DNA of 64,000 nucleotides from Curtobacterium flaccumfaciens (GCA_029689965.1 CP121450.1:1736001-1800000); one strand, 5' to 3'. Positions 9,707 through 19,721 are shown, numbered from the stretch's first letter. Made by a program: numbers and translations. Notes: generated from the letters alone by a model not told the origin.

Positions 9707-10593
9707 CCACCTCCGCCATCGGCGCGACCGTCGAACCGTCCGTCGTCACGAAGCGCCGGCCACTCCGTGCCGCCGTCCGTCGTCCGGGGTTCTGGCTGCC
9801 GGCCGGCGTCCTCGTCGTCGTGCTCCTCGTCGCGGTGTTCCCGTCGTTCTTCGCCGGCTTCTTCGGCCACGGGGACCCCCGCGTGTGCCAGCTCGGCCGG
9901 AGCGGGGCGTCGCCCACGGGCGGGCACCCGTTCGGCTTCGACCTGCAGGGGTGCGACGTGTACGCCAACGTGGTCTACGGCACCCGGTCGTCGATCGCCG
10001 TCGCGCTGCTCACGACCGTGCTCGCCGGTCTGGTCGCCGTGGTCGTCGGGACGGTCGCGGGCATGGTCGGCGGGTGGGTCGACGCGGTGCTCGCCCGGCT
10101 CACCGACGTGTTCCTCGGCTTCCCGTTCCTGCTCGGCGCCGTGGTCGTGCTGAACAGCGTGGGGGAGCGCTCGGTGCTGACGGTGTCGCTCGTGCTCGCC
10201 CTGTTCGGCTGGCCGACGATGGCCAGGCTCGTCCGCTCCAGCGTGCGGAGCGTCCGGAACGCCGAGTTCGTGCTCGCCGCACGGACGATGGGGCTCTCCA
10301 CGTGGCGGATCACCACCCGCTACGTGCTGCCGTCGTCGATCTCCCCGTTGCTCGTCCTCGCCACGATCACGGTCGGCGGGGTCATCGTGTCGGAGTCGTC
10401 GCTGACGTACCTCGGCATCGGGCTGGAGAGCCCCGCGATCTCCTGGGGGCTGCAGCTGTCCGCCGCCACGTCCCAGTTCCTCCGCGCCCCGCACGTGCTC
10501 ATCGCGCCCGCGGTGTTCCTCGCCGTCACGGTCCTGTCCGTCATCGCGCTCGGGGACACGCTCCGCGCGGCGCTCGACCCGCGCCGGCGCTGA
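9703..10593 (+). CDS. Peptide ABC transporter permease, DppC type
   Basis: A 296 aa permease with a cytoplasmic N-terminal tail, one early membrane segment and a large periplasmic loop containing HPFGFDLQGCDVY, which corresponds to the HPLGTDxxGRD signature of DppC. The EAA motif is ARTMGLSTWRITTRYVLP (about residues 192-209). The frame is intact. ATG 9703 overlaps the upstream stop. The stop is followed by 85 bp before the serine hydrolase, enough for a weak internal promoter or terminator, but no clear one is seen. Confidence 0.92.
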   Translation: MTTSAIGATVEPSVVTKRRPLRAAVRRPGFWLPAGVLVVVLLVAVFPSFFAGFFGHGDPRVCQLGRSGASPTGGHPFGFDLQGCDVYANVVYGTRSSIAVALLTTVLAGLVAVVVGTVAGMVGGWVDAVLARLTDVFLGFPFLLGAVVVLNSVGERSVLTVSLVLALFGWPTMARLVRSSVRSVRNAEFVLAARTMGLSTWRITTRYVLPSSISPLLVLATITVGGVIVSESSLTYLGIGLESPAISWGLQLSAATSQFLRAPHVLIAPAVFLAVTVLSVIALGDTLRAALDPRRR

Positions 10594-10678
10594 CCCGCAC
10601 CGACACGTTTGCGCGTCGCGGCGGACGTCGCCGACCGTCCGCGCCAGACTCGAACCACCGCCCCTCGAAAGGACCACC

Positions 10679-12087
10679 GTGACCGACACCCTCGCCGCTT
10701 ACCGGAAGACGCTGCCGTACATCCAGGACTGGGTGTCGTACAAGGTGTGGCAACTCCGGGTCCCCGGCGTGCAGGTCGCGATCGGGTACGGCGGCGAGGT
10801 GCTGTTCGACGAGGCGTGGGGCTACGCGGACGTCGAGGCAGGCCGCCGCCTCACCACGACGGACCTGTTCCGCATCGCCTCGCACTCGAAGACCTTCACC
10901 TCGACCGCGCTCCTGCAGCTCGCCGAGCGGGGTTCGCTGCGCCTGGACGACACCGTGGGCACCTACGTCCCCGCGCTCGTCGACGGCGGCTCGCCCCTCG
11001 CCGACGCCACGATACGGGAGCTCATGGAGATGGGCGCCGGTGTCATCCGCGACGGCCACGACGGGGACTACTGGTCGCTGCTCCGCCCGTTCCCGGACGA
11101 GCGAGAAGCTGCTGGAGCTCGTCCTCGACCGCGGGCAGAAGGTCCCCACCGGGTCGTCGTTCAACTACTCGAACCTCGGCTACTCGCTGCTCGGGCTCGT
11201 CATCGCCGCGGTGTCCGGCCAGTCGTACAACGACTTCGTGCGCGAGTCGATCATCGAACCGCTCGGCCTGCGCAACACCGGCCGGACTGGGACCCCACGC
11301 GCGCCGACGACTTCGTGGTCGGCTACACCGGGTTCCACGTCGCCCGGGAGCGCCGCCGCATCGACCACGTCGACACGCGGGCGATGGCAGCCGCGACCGG
11401 CTTCCACGGCACCGCCGGCGACCTGGTCAAGTACTTCTCGCAGCACGTCATCGGCCAGGGCAGCCTGCTCGACGACCACTCGAAGCGACTCGCCCAGCGC
11501 AAGGCCTGGAGTGCCACCGAGGACCCGGCGGCCCGCGGGTACGGCGCCGGGTTCATCGTCGACCGGATCGGCGGGCGTGAGATCCGCGGCCACTCCGGAG
11601 GCTTTCCGGGACACATCACGCAGTCGATGTTCGACCCGGCGTCCGGTCTCGTCGTCTCGGTGATGACGAGCGCCGCCGCCGGCCCGGCGACCCTCATCGC
11701 CACCGCGATCATCACCCTCCTCGACGCGGCGGTCGACGCCGACGCCCCGGGACGGCGGTGCCGGACCACGTCGACACCGACACCTTCACCGGGCGCTTCG
11801 CGAACCCCTGGGGCGTCAGCGACATCGCCCGCATCGGCGACCGGCTCGTCGAGGTCGACCCGTCCGCGCCGGCACCGCTCGAGATACCCACCCGTCTCGA
11901 CGTCGTCGACGCGGACACCCTCCGCATGACCCACGGCAGCCGCTTCGGGTCCATCGACGAGGACATCACCTACCAGCGGGACACGGACGGCACCGTGCTG
12001 TCGATCCGGGCCGGCGGCGGCATGACCGAGGAGCCCTGGACGATCCCGTCCGAGCGCCCCGAGGTCGCAGCGGGGCTGGCGTCGTGA
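10679..12087 (+). CDS. Serine hydrolase of the class C beta-lactamase / DD-peptidase family
   Basis: About 469 aa. The catalytic SxxK appears as SHSKT (near residue 66), the YxN motif as FNYSNLGYS, and the third motif as HSGG in IRGHSGGFPGH. Relatives are esterases, D-aminopeptidases and DD-peptidases. No signal peptide is seen, so a cytoplasmic D-peptidase or esterase acting on imported peptides fits the operon. Three frame breaks (about 11096-11106, 11286-11290 and 11749-11751) split it. GTG 10679 follows a GAAAGGA ribosome-binding site. A C-terminal extension of about 110 aa follows the catalytic domain, as in several D-aminopeptidase-like members. Confidence 0.85.
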
Positions 12088-12121
12088 GCGCCCCGACCGC
12101 ACCGGTGTCCGCGCCGACGCC

Positions 12122-12657
12122 GTGCGGGTCGACGACGTCGTCCTCGAGCCCGAGCGGCAGGCGTTCGTCGAGGAGTTCGCCCTCATGCTCAACGACGCCG
12201 CCGGCATGCCCCTCACCGACGCCCGGGTGCTCGGCTACCTCATGATGACCCGTGCGCCGCACTCGTCCTCCGCCGACCTGCAGGCAGCGCTCGGCGCCAG
12301 CTCGGGTCCGTCTCGATGGCCACGCGACGGCTCGTGGACTCCGGGTTCGTGAAGCGGCACATCGTCCCGGGCGAGCGCAGCCACTACTTCCGCGCCGAGG
12401 CCGACGTGTGGGGGTCGTGGCTGGCGAGCGAACGGAAGTACCTCGACCGCCAGCGCGACATCATCGGCCGCGGGCTCACCGTCGTCGAGGCCGCCGGCCG
12501 GACGGGCTCGGGCGACGTCGACGCCGAGGTCCGGGAGCGCCTGCTCAACGGCCGCGACTACATGCAGTGGCTGCAGGGGTACCACCGCAAGATGCTCGAG
12601 GAGTGGGAGGCGTTCAAGGCCGCCCGCGACGACACCGACCGATCGGAGACCCCATGA
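12122..12657 (+). CDS. MarR/GbsR-like transcriptional regulator
   Basis: About 178 aa. A winged-helix segment with LMMTRAPHSSSADLQAALGAS...MATRRLVDSGFVKRHIVPGERSHYFRAE (residues about 38-95) is followed by a C-terminal helical region. This resembles the GbsR/MarR-type regulators of transport operons. A G is missing at 12304-12306. The start is uncertain: GTG 12122 is the only clear one in frame, but a GTG at 12084 that overlaps the upstream stop would work if another base were missing near 12115. It is coupled to the ATPase gene by ATGA and probably regulates the operon that contains it. Confidence 0.75.
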
Positions 12658-14306
12658 CCGACGTCCTGACCGTCGAGCACCTCACCGTCACGTTCGACGT
12701 CGACGGGGACGAGGTCCGAGCGGTCGACGACGCCTCGTTCGCGGTCGCCGCAGGCGAGGTCGTCGCGGTCGTCGGGGAGTCCGGCTCCGGCAAGAGCATG
12801 ACGGCGATGACCGCGATGGGCATCGCGCCGACGGCGCCAGGGCCTCGGGCAGCATCCGGCTCGGCGACCTCGAGGTCCTCGGCAGCGACGAGCGCACCCT
12901 CCGCGAGGTCCGCGGCCGCCGCGTCTCGATGATCTTCCAGGATCCGTCCGCCGCGCTGAACCCGGTGTTCACGGTCGGGTTCCAGCTCGCCGAGGCGGTC
13001 CGCCGCGCCGACGCCGCTGCCGACCGTGCCACCGTCCGCGAGCGCTCGCTCGAGCTGCTGCGCGCCGTGGAGGTCCCGGAGCCCGAGCGTCGACTCGGGC
13101 AGTACCCGCACGAGCTCTCCGGCGGGCAGTGCCAGCGCGTCATGATCGCGATGGCGCTCGCCGCCGACCCCGACCTCCTCATCGCGGACGAGCCGACGAC
13201 CGCCCTCGACGTCACCGTCCAGGCCGAGGTCCTCGACGTCCTCCGCGCGCTCCGCGAGCGCACCGGCACCGCCATCCTGCTCATCACGCACGACATGGGC
13301 GTCGTCGCCGACATCGCCGACCGCGTGGTCGTCATGCGCCGGGGTCGCGTCGTCGAGACCGGCACGGCCGACACCGTCCTCACCCAGCCCGCGGCGGACT
13401 ACACGCGCGAACTGCTCGCTGCGGTCCCGCGCATGGGGACGAGCGTCGGACTGGAGGCGCGTGTCGGCTCCGCCGCGGAGTCACCGTCGCCCGTCCTGGA
13501 CGTCCGGCACCTCGTGGTCGAGTACGGCGGAGCACTCCGAGGCCGCTTCCGCGCAGTTGACGACGTGTCGTTCAGCGTCGGTCGTGGTGAGATCGTCGGC
13601 CTGGTGGGGGAGTCGGGCAGCGGCAAGACGACCATCGGCCGGGCCGCCATCGGCCTCGCACCGATCACGGACGGCACCGTCGTCGTCGAGGGGACCGACG
13701 TCGCCGGCGCGCGTCGCGGTGACCGGCGTGCGATGCGTCGGCGTGTCGGCGTGGTGTTCCAGAACCCGCTGCGCTCCCTGAACCCGCGGTACACGGTCGG
13801 GCAGACCGTCGGTGAGCCGCTCCGGCAGATCCTCCGCCTGCCCGCCGCGGAGGTCGAGGCGCGGGTCGAGCGGCTGCTCGACGACGTCGGGCTCGACGGC
13901 GACTTCCGGGAGCGGTACCCCCACGAGCTTCTCCGGCGGGCAGCGGCAGCGGGTCGCGATCGCGCGCGCCGTCGCCCTCGACCCGGCGCTCCTCATCGCG
14001 GACGAGCCGACGAGTGCGCTCGATGTCTCCGTGCAGGCCCGCGTGCTCGACGTGTTCCGGGAACTCCAGGAACGACTCGGGTTCGCCTGCCTGTTCGTCA
14101 CGCACGACCTCGCCGTCGTCGACACGCTGTGCGACCGTGTCGTCGTGCTGCACGGCGGACGGGTCGTCGAGGAGGGCACGTGCGACGCGATCCTCCTCGC
14201 CCCGCAGGACCCGTACACGCGACGGCTCATCCAGGCCGCGCCGGTGCCGGACCCGGCCGAACAGGCCGCCCGTCGATCGGCCCGCCTGGCGTCCGTCGTC
14301 TCCTGA
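12654..14306 (+). CDS. Peptide ABC transporter ATPase, fused DppD-DppF type
   Basis: About 550 aa with two complete ABC domains. Domain 1: Walker A GESGSGKS, signature LSGGQCQR, Walker [13 protein letters not shown]. Domain 2: Walker A GESGSGKT, signature SGGQRQR, Walker B LLIADEPTSALD. Both have the C-terminal oligopeptide-binding extension of Opp/Dpp ATPases. Breaks occur at 12831-12842 (one base short) and 13929-13930 (extra T in an AGCTC word). The interdomain linker GTSVGLEARVGS is encoded by a copy of the dispersed CTGGAGGC motif at 13447-13461. It powers the DppBC pair encoded upstream. Confidence 0.93.
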
Positions 14307-14772
14307 CCCCGCCACGGGCGCGACAGGCCGCCCGTTCCTCCGCGCATTCGACCGTTCCGGCGCGTGATCTCCGGGTCTCGCGAACCGAGACGGTCAGAAC
14401 GCGAACCGAACACGTGTCGCCGGCGCGCGTTCCGCGGCGGCACTTCGGCCTGGCCGGGCGGTCGCGTTGTGCGGTGCGGTGCGGCGGGGAACGGCGAGTG
14501 CGGGGCGCGGGCAGCGGAGGGGGAAAACGGGGCTGCGGGGAACGGCGAGCGGAGTTCCGGAGCGGCCCGGGACGCGGAGCCGGGGCGACGTGCGCCAGTT
14601 CGCGGTGTGATTTCGCCCGGGTCGGGCCGGTCCTGGTCGGGTCGGGCCCGATCGGGCCGGCCGTTCCTGGCTGGGTCGGGCCCGATCGGCCGAACCCGCG
14701 CCGGACGGGCATGTTCACTTTCGCGTTTGACCGTCTTGGCTCGCGGTTCCCGGACTTCGTGAACCGGGGCGG
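14307..14772. repeat. Non-coding repeat island, MITE-like, with terminal inverted repeats
   Basis: No gene is seen in 466 bp. Left arm 14373-14405 and right arm 14720-14751 are imperfect inverted copies sharing an AAGACGGTC/GAGACGGTC and ACGCGAA core. A third, direct copy (GAACCGGGGCGGTCAGAACG) at 14761-14780 includes the stop codon of the AraC gene. Inside are two copies of GGGGAACGGCGAG and two of GGGTCGGGCCCGATCGG. Confidence 0.55.
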
Positions 14773-15594
14773 TCAGAACGTGGGCGGAACGGATGCATCC
14801 GGCGCGCGGACCCGTTCCAGGGCCCGCCACATCGAGCCCGCCGTGCTGAACCCGAAGCGGCTGGCGACGGCGGCGGGGGCCGTGCCCTCGGCGAGCGCGG
14901 TGCGGACCGGGAGCGACCGGAACCACCGCCGCACCTGATCCGGCGAGCAGCCCGTCGTCGCGCGGAAGCGCCGGCGGATGGTGCTCGCGGAGACGTTCGT
15001 GCCGCGTCGGAGGTCGTCGATCGAGACGGGCGCGTCGGCGTCGACGAGGCGGTCGATGCAGCGGGCAATACTGTTGTCCGCCAGGAACGACGGTGGGTTG
15101 TCCCGGAGCACGGTCAGGACGATCGTCGACGTGAGGGCGTCCCGGTGCGCTGCACGCCACCGTGCGCCGCACAGTGACTCGAGGTGCCCGAGCGTACGGA
15201 TCACGTCGGCGTGTGGCGCATCCAGCGGTTCTGTCCCCGCGACGCTGGGGAGTGGGAACACCTCGCCGGCGAGCGGACCGAACGAGGCCGTGCCGACGTG
15301 CACCCCGGTCGCGCTGAAGCAGTCTCCGCCCGGACGCGGAGGCGGAGCACGGTCGAGGTCCGTCCCGATGGTCAGGGCGTCGTGCGGTGCGAACAGTGCG
15401 GCGGTGCCTCGGCGGACGAGGGCGACGTCCGTGTCATGTCGGACCCAGACGTCGGTGCGGGAGGAGGACGCGATCCAGACACCGTCGGTCGATTGACCGA
15501 GGTCGAGCGTCCGCTCGTCGTCGGAGTGGACCTCGTGGTCGTACCCGACGCGGAGCTGCGCGGCGTCGACCAGTGCGCGGAGTGCATCGCCCAT
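14773..15594 (-). CDS. AraC-family transcriptional regulator
   Basis: A 273 aa regulator. The C-terminal third contains the two helix-turn-helix units of AraC proteins (SIDDLRRGTNVSASTIRRRFRATTGCSP and AAVASRFGFSTAGSMWRALER). The N-terminal 150 residues form a probable cupin-like ligand domain related to AraC-binding-like proteins. Frame intact. ATG 15594 is preferred because the upstream 36 residues of the open frame are low-complexity. The stop lies inside a copy of the neighbouring repeat, so the last residues may have been shaped by the repeat. Targets unknown; no neighbouring metabolic gene is coupled to it. Confidence 0.85.
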   Translation of the reverse strand: MGDALRALVDAAQLRVGYDHEVHSDDERTLDLGQSTDGVWIASSSRTDVWVRHDTDVALVRRGTAALFAPHDALTIGTDLDRAPPPRPGGDCFSATGVHVGTASFGPLAGEVFPLPSVAGTEPLDAPHADVIRTLGHLESLCGARWRAAHRDALTSTIVLTVLRDNPPSFLADNSIARCIDRLVDADAPVSIDDLRRGTNVSASTIRRRFRATTGCSPDQVRRWFRSLPVRTALAEGTAPAAVASRFGFSTAGSMWRALERVRAPDASVPPTF

Positions 15595-15658
15595 GCGCCG
15601 ACGCTGACACGCTCGCCGCGGTGATCCTGCCGGAGCGCGGAGATCTGTGGAGAACCGG

Positions 15659-16239
15659 TCAGCGGACCTCGGCGGAGTCCCAGAGGCGTCCGGCACCCGC
15701 ACCGACCGTGCGCAGGAGGGGAACCGCGACGAGGACCGCGGCCGCGATGTACGCGATCGCCTGGAGCACGCCGGGGATCGAGTACACGACGATCAGCACC
15801 TCCTGTGACGTCGTCGGCGGGGGACCGTCTGGGTCAGCACGCCGACCACGAACCACAGCGCGGCCGCGACGGTGACGACCCACCCGAGGGCCCGCAGCAC
15901 CCCGCGGGCGGTCCACACGGTGAGCAGCCCGAAGGCGACGAGCGCGGCCTGGGCCACGAAGTACAGTGCTGAGCCGACCGATCCTGGAGCGCCCCACGCG
16001 ACTGCGAACGCGAGCGTGGAGACCGCGATCGCGAGGGCGCGACGGTCCCGTGCCCGGACGGCGGCGATCAGCACGACGACGGCGGCGACACCGCCGACCA
16101 CCATGCCCGCGAGCGACACCGGGCGAGGCACACCCGACACGAACGGAAGGACGCCGACGAGACCCTGCACCCCGAACACCAGGGTCGCGACCGTCGCCGC
16201 CGCCGAAACCGCCCGGACCCCCTGATGTTCTGCATGCAC
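15659..16239 (-). CDS. Small integral membrane protein
   Basis: About 193 aa with five or six hydrophobic segments (for example ATLVFGVQGLVGVLPFV, SLAGMVVGGVAAVVVLIAAV and, at the C-terminus, VLQAIAYIAAAVLVAVPLL). I do not recognise a family. A C is missing from the run read as G at 15819-15823; restoring it joins the body to a final membrane helix. GTG 16239 is the likely start. It is divergent from the histidine kinase and shares a 55 bp promoter region with it, so it may belong to the same stimulus response. Confidence 0.6.
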
Positions 16240-16242
16240 AGC

Positions 16243-16252
16243 ACGATACGCT
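16243..16252. promoter_or_regulatory. Overlapping divergent -10 boxes
   Basis: ACGATACGCT contains TATCGT on the minus strand (toward the membrane protein) and TACGCT on the plus strand (toward the kinase). The minus-strand box is only 3 nt from GTG 16239, so either that start or the promoter call is slightly wrong. Confidence 0.4.
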
Positions 16253-16293
16253 GATGCGGGGGATAACCCCACCCTGAGTTCGGGAGGGGCAGG

Positions 16294-17823
16294 ATGGGGA
16301 GCGCGCCCGGGTTCGCGAGGCTGGATGCCATGACCGACACCGCCCGCCTCGACCAGGCCGAGACCGTCCCGTTGCACGACTCCGTCCCACCAGGAGCCAC
16401 TGAGCCCATGCCCGCGCAGCCGAACCGCACCCCGCCGACCTGGGCCGCCACGCCGCCCGCGGGCGCGCACTCCCCTTCGCCCGGCACCGGTGGTACCGGG
16501 GCCGGGTCGGGCATGACCGCCGGCGCGTTCTACCGGGAGGCGTGGAAGCGTCTGCCGCGGGACTTCGGCTACATGGCGCTCACCGCCGTGCTCCTCTGCA
16601 CGCTCTACTTCGCGTTCCCCGCGGCCATCTTCGGCGGGGGCTCGCAGGACCTCTTCAACCCGTTCACGCTGCTGATGTTCTTCATCGCGCTGTTCGTCGC
16701 ACGGTGGCTCGGGCAGTTCGAGAAGCTCCGCATCGGATGGGCCGACGCTCGCCCGATCCGGCCCGTGGACTGGACGCCGCGCTGGCAGCAGAACTGGTGG
16801 ACGCGCACGGGCTCCGCCGTGGCCAACCCGCACTACTGGCTGTACCTGCTGCACGCGGCGGTCGTGTACCCGCTCGCGGCACTCTTCACCGTGGGCGCCG
16901 GCGTGCTCCTCGTCCTCGGCTTCACCTGGCCGATCGTGCTCGCCGGGATCGCGGTCCTGAACGGCGTGCGCGCCGAGTACTTCGGCTGGGACACGTCGTC
17001 GGCGGTCGGGTTCGGCCTGCTCGGGCTCCTGTCGATGGCCGCCTCGGTCGTGCTCCTCCCGCTCTGGGCCCGCGGCTCCGTCCTGGCCCACTACTGGATC
17101 GACTTCGGCCTGCTCGGCGGCTTCCGCGCGGAGCAGCTCGAACAGCGCGTCGCCGGCCTGCAGGCCTCCCGTGCCGGTGCCGTCACCGCCGAAGGACAGG
17201 CGCTCCGCCAGATCGAGCGCGACCTGCACGACGGCCCGCAGCAGCGCCTCGTCCGACTCCGCATGGACCTGTCCGCCGCCGAGCGCGCCTTCGACAAGGA
17301 CCCGGCCAAGGCGAAGCAGCTCATCGGCGAGGCGTCCGAGCACGCCAAGGACGCCCTCGACGAGCTGCGCGCCCTGTCCCGCGGGTTCGCGCCGCCGATC
17401 CTGCTCGACCGGGGGCTCGTCGCCGCGCTCGAGGCCCTGGTCGCCCGTACCCCGATCCCGGTCGGACTCGACGTCCGCCTGCCCGAGGGGCTCGAGCTCG
17501 CGACGGAGATCCAGCGCAACGTGTACTTCACCGTGAGCAAGCTCCTCACGAACACCACGAAGCACGCCGGCGCCTCGACCGCGGGGGTCTACCTCGGTCT
17601 CATCGTCGACGCCTCGGGTCTCTGGTACCTCACCGTCAGCGTGACCGACGACGGCCGCGGCGGCGCGCGTCCTCAGGAGGGCCACGGCATCGAGGGGCTG
17701 ATGGGCCGGATGCGCGCCCTCGACGGTGAGCTCACGGTGTCCAGCCCGGAAGGCGGTCCGACCGAGGCCACCGCGCGGATCCCGCTCGGCGCCCTGAACG
17801 GCGTGCCCACCGCACGGGCGTGA
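16294..17823 (+). CDS. Sensor histidine kinase, HisKA_3 (NarL-partner) type
   Basis: A 509 aa membrane kinase. A proline-rich N-terminus is followed by about five membrane segments (residues 85-270). The HisKA_3 dimerisation domain carries the phospho-acceptor His in RQIERDLHDGPQQRLVRL (near 318), and the HATPase domain shows the N box (LTNTTKHAG) and G box (DDGRGG...GHGIEGLMGRM). Frame intact. ATG 16294 is preceded by GGGAGGGGCAGG, a strong ribosome-binding site; ATG 16330 is an alternative. The next gene encodes its probable response-regulator partner. The signal sensed cannot be read. Confidence 0.9.
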   Translation: MGSAPGFARLDAMTDTARLDQAETVPLHDSVPPGATEPMPAQPNRTPPTWAATPPAGAHSPSPGTGGTGAGSGMTAGAFYREAWKRLPRDFGYMALTAVLLCTLYFAFPAAIFGGGSQDLFNPFTLLMFFIALFVARWLGQFEKLRIGWADARPIRPVDWTPRWQQNWWTRTGSAVANPHYWLYLLHAAVVYPLAALFTVGAGVLLVLGFTWPIVLAGIAVLNGVRAEYFGWDTSSAVGFGLLGLLSMAASVVLLPLWARGSVLAHYWIDFGLLGGFRAEQLEQRVAGLQASRAGAVTAEGQALRQIERDLHDGPQQRLVRLRMDLSAAERAFDKDPAKAKQLIGEASEHAKDALDELRALSRGFAPPILLDRGLVAALEALVARTPIPVGLDVRLPEGLELATEIQRNVYFTVSKLLTNTTKHAGASTAGVYLGLIVDASGLWYLTVSVTDDGRGGARPQEGHGIEGLMGRMRALDGELTVSSPEGGPTEATARIPLGALNGVPTARA

Positions 17824-17849
17824 CGCCGCGGGGGCCCGCGGGCTCCCGC

Positions 17850-17855
17850 TAGGCT
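17850..17855 (+). promoter_or_regulatory. -10 box of a leaderless response-regulator transcript
   Basis: TAGGCT lies 7 nt before ATG 17863. The regulator may therefore have its own promoter in addition to readthrough from the kinase gene. Confidence 0.5.
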
Positions 17856-17862
17856 GGTCGGC

Positions 17863-18524
17863 ATGAGCGACGGCCCGGATGCAGCACGCATCCGGGCCGT
17901 CGTCGTCGACGACGCCGTCCTGCTGCGCGAGGGGCTCTCGCGGGTCCTGGACGAAGCCGGCATCGACGTCATCGGGCAGTACGCCGACGCGGACTCGTTC
18001 CTCGCCACGCTGCCCGAGCACGCCCGGACGTCGTCGTGATGGACGTCCGGATGCCGCCGACCTTCACCGACGAGGGCGTCCGCGCGGCCGTCGAGACCCG
18101 GCGCCTGGCACCGCGCACGGGCGTGCTCCTGCTCTCCCAGTACGTCGAGGCCACCTACGCCGAGGACGTCCTCGCGGCGGGCGCGACGGGCATCGGCTAC
18201 CTGCTCAAGGACCGCGTCACCCGGCTCGAGGAGATCGACGACGCGGTCCGCCGCATCGCCGCCGGGGGCACCGTGCTCGACCCCGAGGTCGTCACCCAGC
18301 TGATGAGCCGCCGCCGTGACCCGCTCGCCGCGCTCACCCCGCGGGAGCGCGAGGTGCTCGGACTCATGGCCGAGGGACGGACGAACGCGGCGATCGCCCG
18401 CGCGCTCGTGATCGGCACCGGGGCGGTGGAGAAGCACGTGTCGAGCATCTTCGGCAAGCTCGCGCTCGAGGACACGGGCGAGGACCACCGCCGCGTCCTC
18501 GCCGTGCTGGCCTACCTCGGATGA
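17863..18524 (+). CDS. LuxR/NarL-family response regulator
   Basis: About 220 aa. The receiver domain (residues 1-120) has the acidic pair VVVDDAVLLREG, the phospho-acceptor Asp in VVVMDVRMPP (near 58) and the switch Lys in GYLLKDRV. The C-terminal LuxR helix-turn-helix reads LTPREREVLGLMAEGRTNAAIARAL...AVEKHVSSIFGKL. A C is missing at 18023-18025, so the first 54 codons are in another frame and easily missed. It forms a two-component system with the kinase 40 bp upstream. Confidence 0.92.
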
Positions 18525-18554
18525 CCCGGGCCCGAGGATGAACGACGTTCGGCG

Positions 18555-19431
18555 ATGAACCGGATCCCCGCACCCGTCCTCGCGCTCGCCGCGATGGTGT
18601 CCGTCCAGCTCGGCGCCGCGATCGCGAAGACCCGCTTCGACGACGTCGGTCCGGTGGGAGCCGCCACGCTCCGGCTCGTCATCGGCGCGCTCGTCCTCGC
18701 GCTCGTCGTCCGACCCCGTGCTCGGCACTGGACCCGGGCGCAGTGGCTCGGCGCGATCGGCCTCGGTCTGGCGCTCGGGGCATGAACGTCTTCATCTACG
18801 TGGCGTTCGCGAGCATCCCGATCGGCGTCGCCGTCACCATCGAGTTCCTCGGGCCGCTCGCCCTCTCCCTCGTGCACACGCGGCGGTGGCGGGACGTCCT
18901 CTGGGCGGTGCTGGCGCTCGCCGGGTCGTGCTGCTCGGGATCGGACCGGCAGCGGTGACCGCGGTCGGCGGGGTCGTGTTCGCCGTCCTCGCCGCCGCGT
19001 GCTGGGCCGGCTACATCGTGATGAACCGGCACGTGGGCGCGGCGATCCCCGGCGTGGACGGACTCGTGGTGTCGATGCTCGTCGCGATGCTCATGTCGCT
19101 GCCCTTCGGCCTCCGGTCGGCCGTGGACGGGATCGTCCGCGAACCGGTGCTGCTCGCGGTGTTCGGCGCCGTCGCGGTGCTGTCGAGCGTCCTGCCCTAC
19201 GCGCTGGAGATGCTCGCGCTCCGGCGGATGCCGACGCGCGTCTTCGGGGTGCTGCAGAGCCTGGGGCCGGCGATCGCCGCCCTCGCCGGCCTGGTGATCC
19301 TGCGCGAGGGCCTGGCGCCGCTCGAGGTCGTCGCGCTCGTCTGCGTGACCGCGGCGAGCGTCGGGGTGACGCTGTCCGCGCGACGCGAGCGCGGGGGTGG
19401 AACGGGAGGCACGGATGCGGTTCCGTCGTGA
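18555..19431 (+). CDS. EamA-family transporter (RhtA-like)
   Basis: About 292 aa with ten predicted membrane segments in two EamA repeats, typical of drug/metabolite exporters; relatives such as RhtA export threonine and homoserine. Gs are missing at 18777-18780 (before MNVFIYVAFASIPIG) and 18923-18925 (before VVLLGIGP). The C-terminal codons overlap the left arm of a strong hairpin at 19405-19452. It begins 30 bp after the response-regulator stop; whether it is a target of that system is unknown. The substrate cannot be read from sequence. Confidence 0.88.
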
Positions 19432-19452
19432 CGGAACGCGACCCGTGCCTCC
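19405..19452. terminator. Double-stem terminator at the end of the EamA gene
   Basis: The outer arms GGAGGCACGG (19405-19414) and CCGTGCCTCC (19443-19452) are perfectly complementary. The inner arms TTCCGTC and GACGGAA (19421-19436) form a second hairpin. It sits between convergent genes. The outer arms are copies of the dispersed GGAGGC motif. Confidence 0.7.
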
Positions 19453-19464
19453 AGGAAGACCCGC

Positions 19465-19617
19465 CTACTCGTCGCGGAGGAAGTCCGCGTACGTGGGTTC
19501 GGACTGCTCACCCGTCAGGAACGCCGGGTCGTTGACCCGTCGTTCGACGTAGGCCGCGATGGCCTGTGGCGGGGTGAGCACGTGCGCGACCCAGGACGGC
19601 ACCTCGCTCTTCTTCAT
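19465..19617 (-). CDS. Conserved-looking 50-residue protein
   Basis: This small gene is supported by an excellent Shine-Dalgarno sequence (GGAAGGAGG, 7 nt before ATG 19617) and a charged, non-repetitive sequence: MKKSEVPSWVAHVLTPPQAI start, then AYVERRVNDPAFL and a C-terminal acidic tail. No signal peptide or membrane helix. I do not recognise a family. It lies 104 bp downstream of the LexA-controlled gene in the same direction with no clear terminator between, so it may be cotranscribed and SOS-induced. It converges with the EamA gene across a strong hairpin. Confidence 0.65.
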   Translation of the reverse strand: MKKSEVPSWVAHVLTPPQAIAAYVERRVNDPAFLTGEQSEPTYADFLRDE

Positions 19618-19721
19618 GGTGCCTCCTTCCAGTACGTTGCTCGGAGGGCCGAAAGCCTCGGTCACCGAGTTCCCTTGCTGTACTGGCGTGCCGTCAACCT
19701 TCCTCGTGCTGCCGGAGGAAG

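Noticed and set aside
10541..11164. Minus-strand frame opposite the serine hydrolase start
   Set aside because: It has no motif, and the plus strand has a ribosome-binding site and the SxxK and YxN motifs.
14364..14762. Open frames of 120-160 codons in the repeat island
   Set aside because: They are Arg/Gly-rich, overlap on both strands, lack ribosome-binding sites and consist of repeated words.
15793..18021. A 742-codon minus-strand frame spanning the histidine kinase and the membrane protein
   Set aside because: Only its last part, before 15793, encodes the membrane protein; the rest is antisense to the kinase and response regulator.
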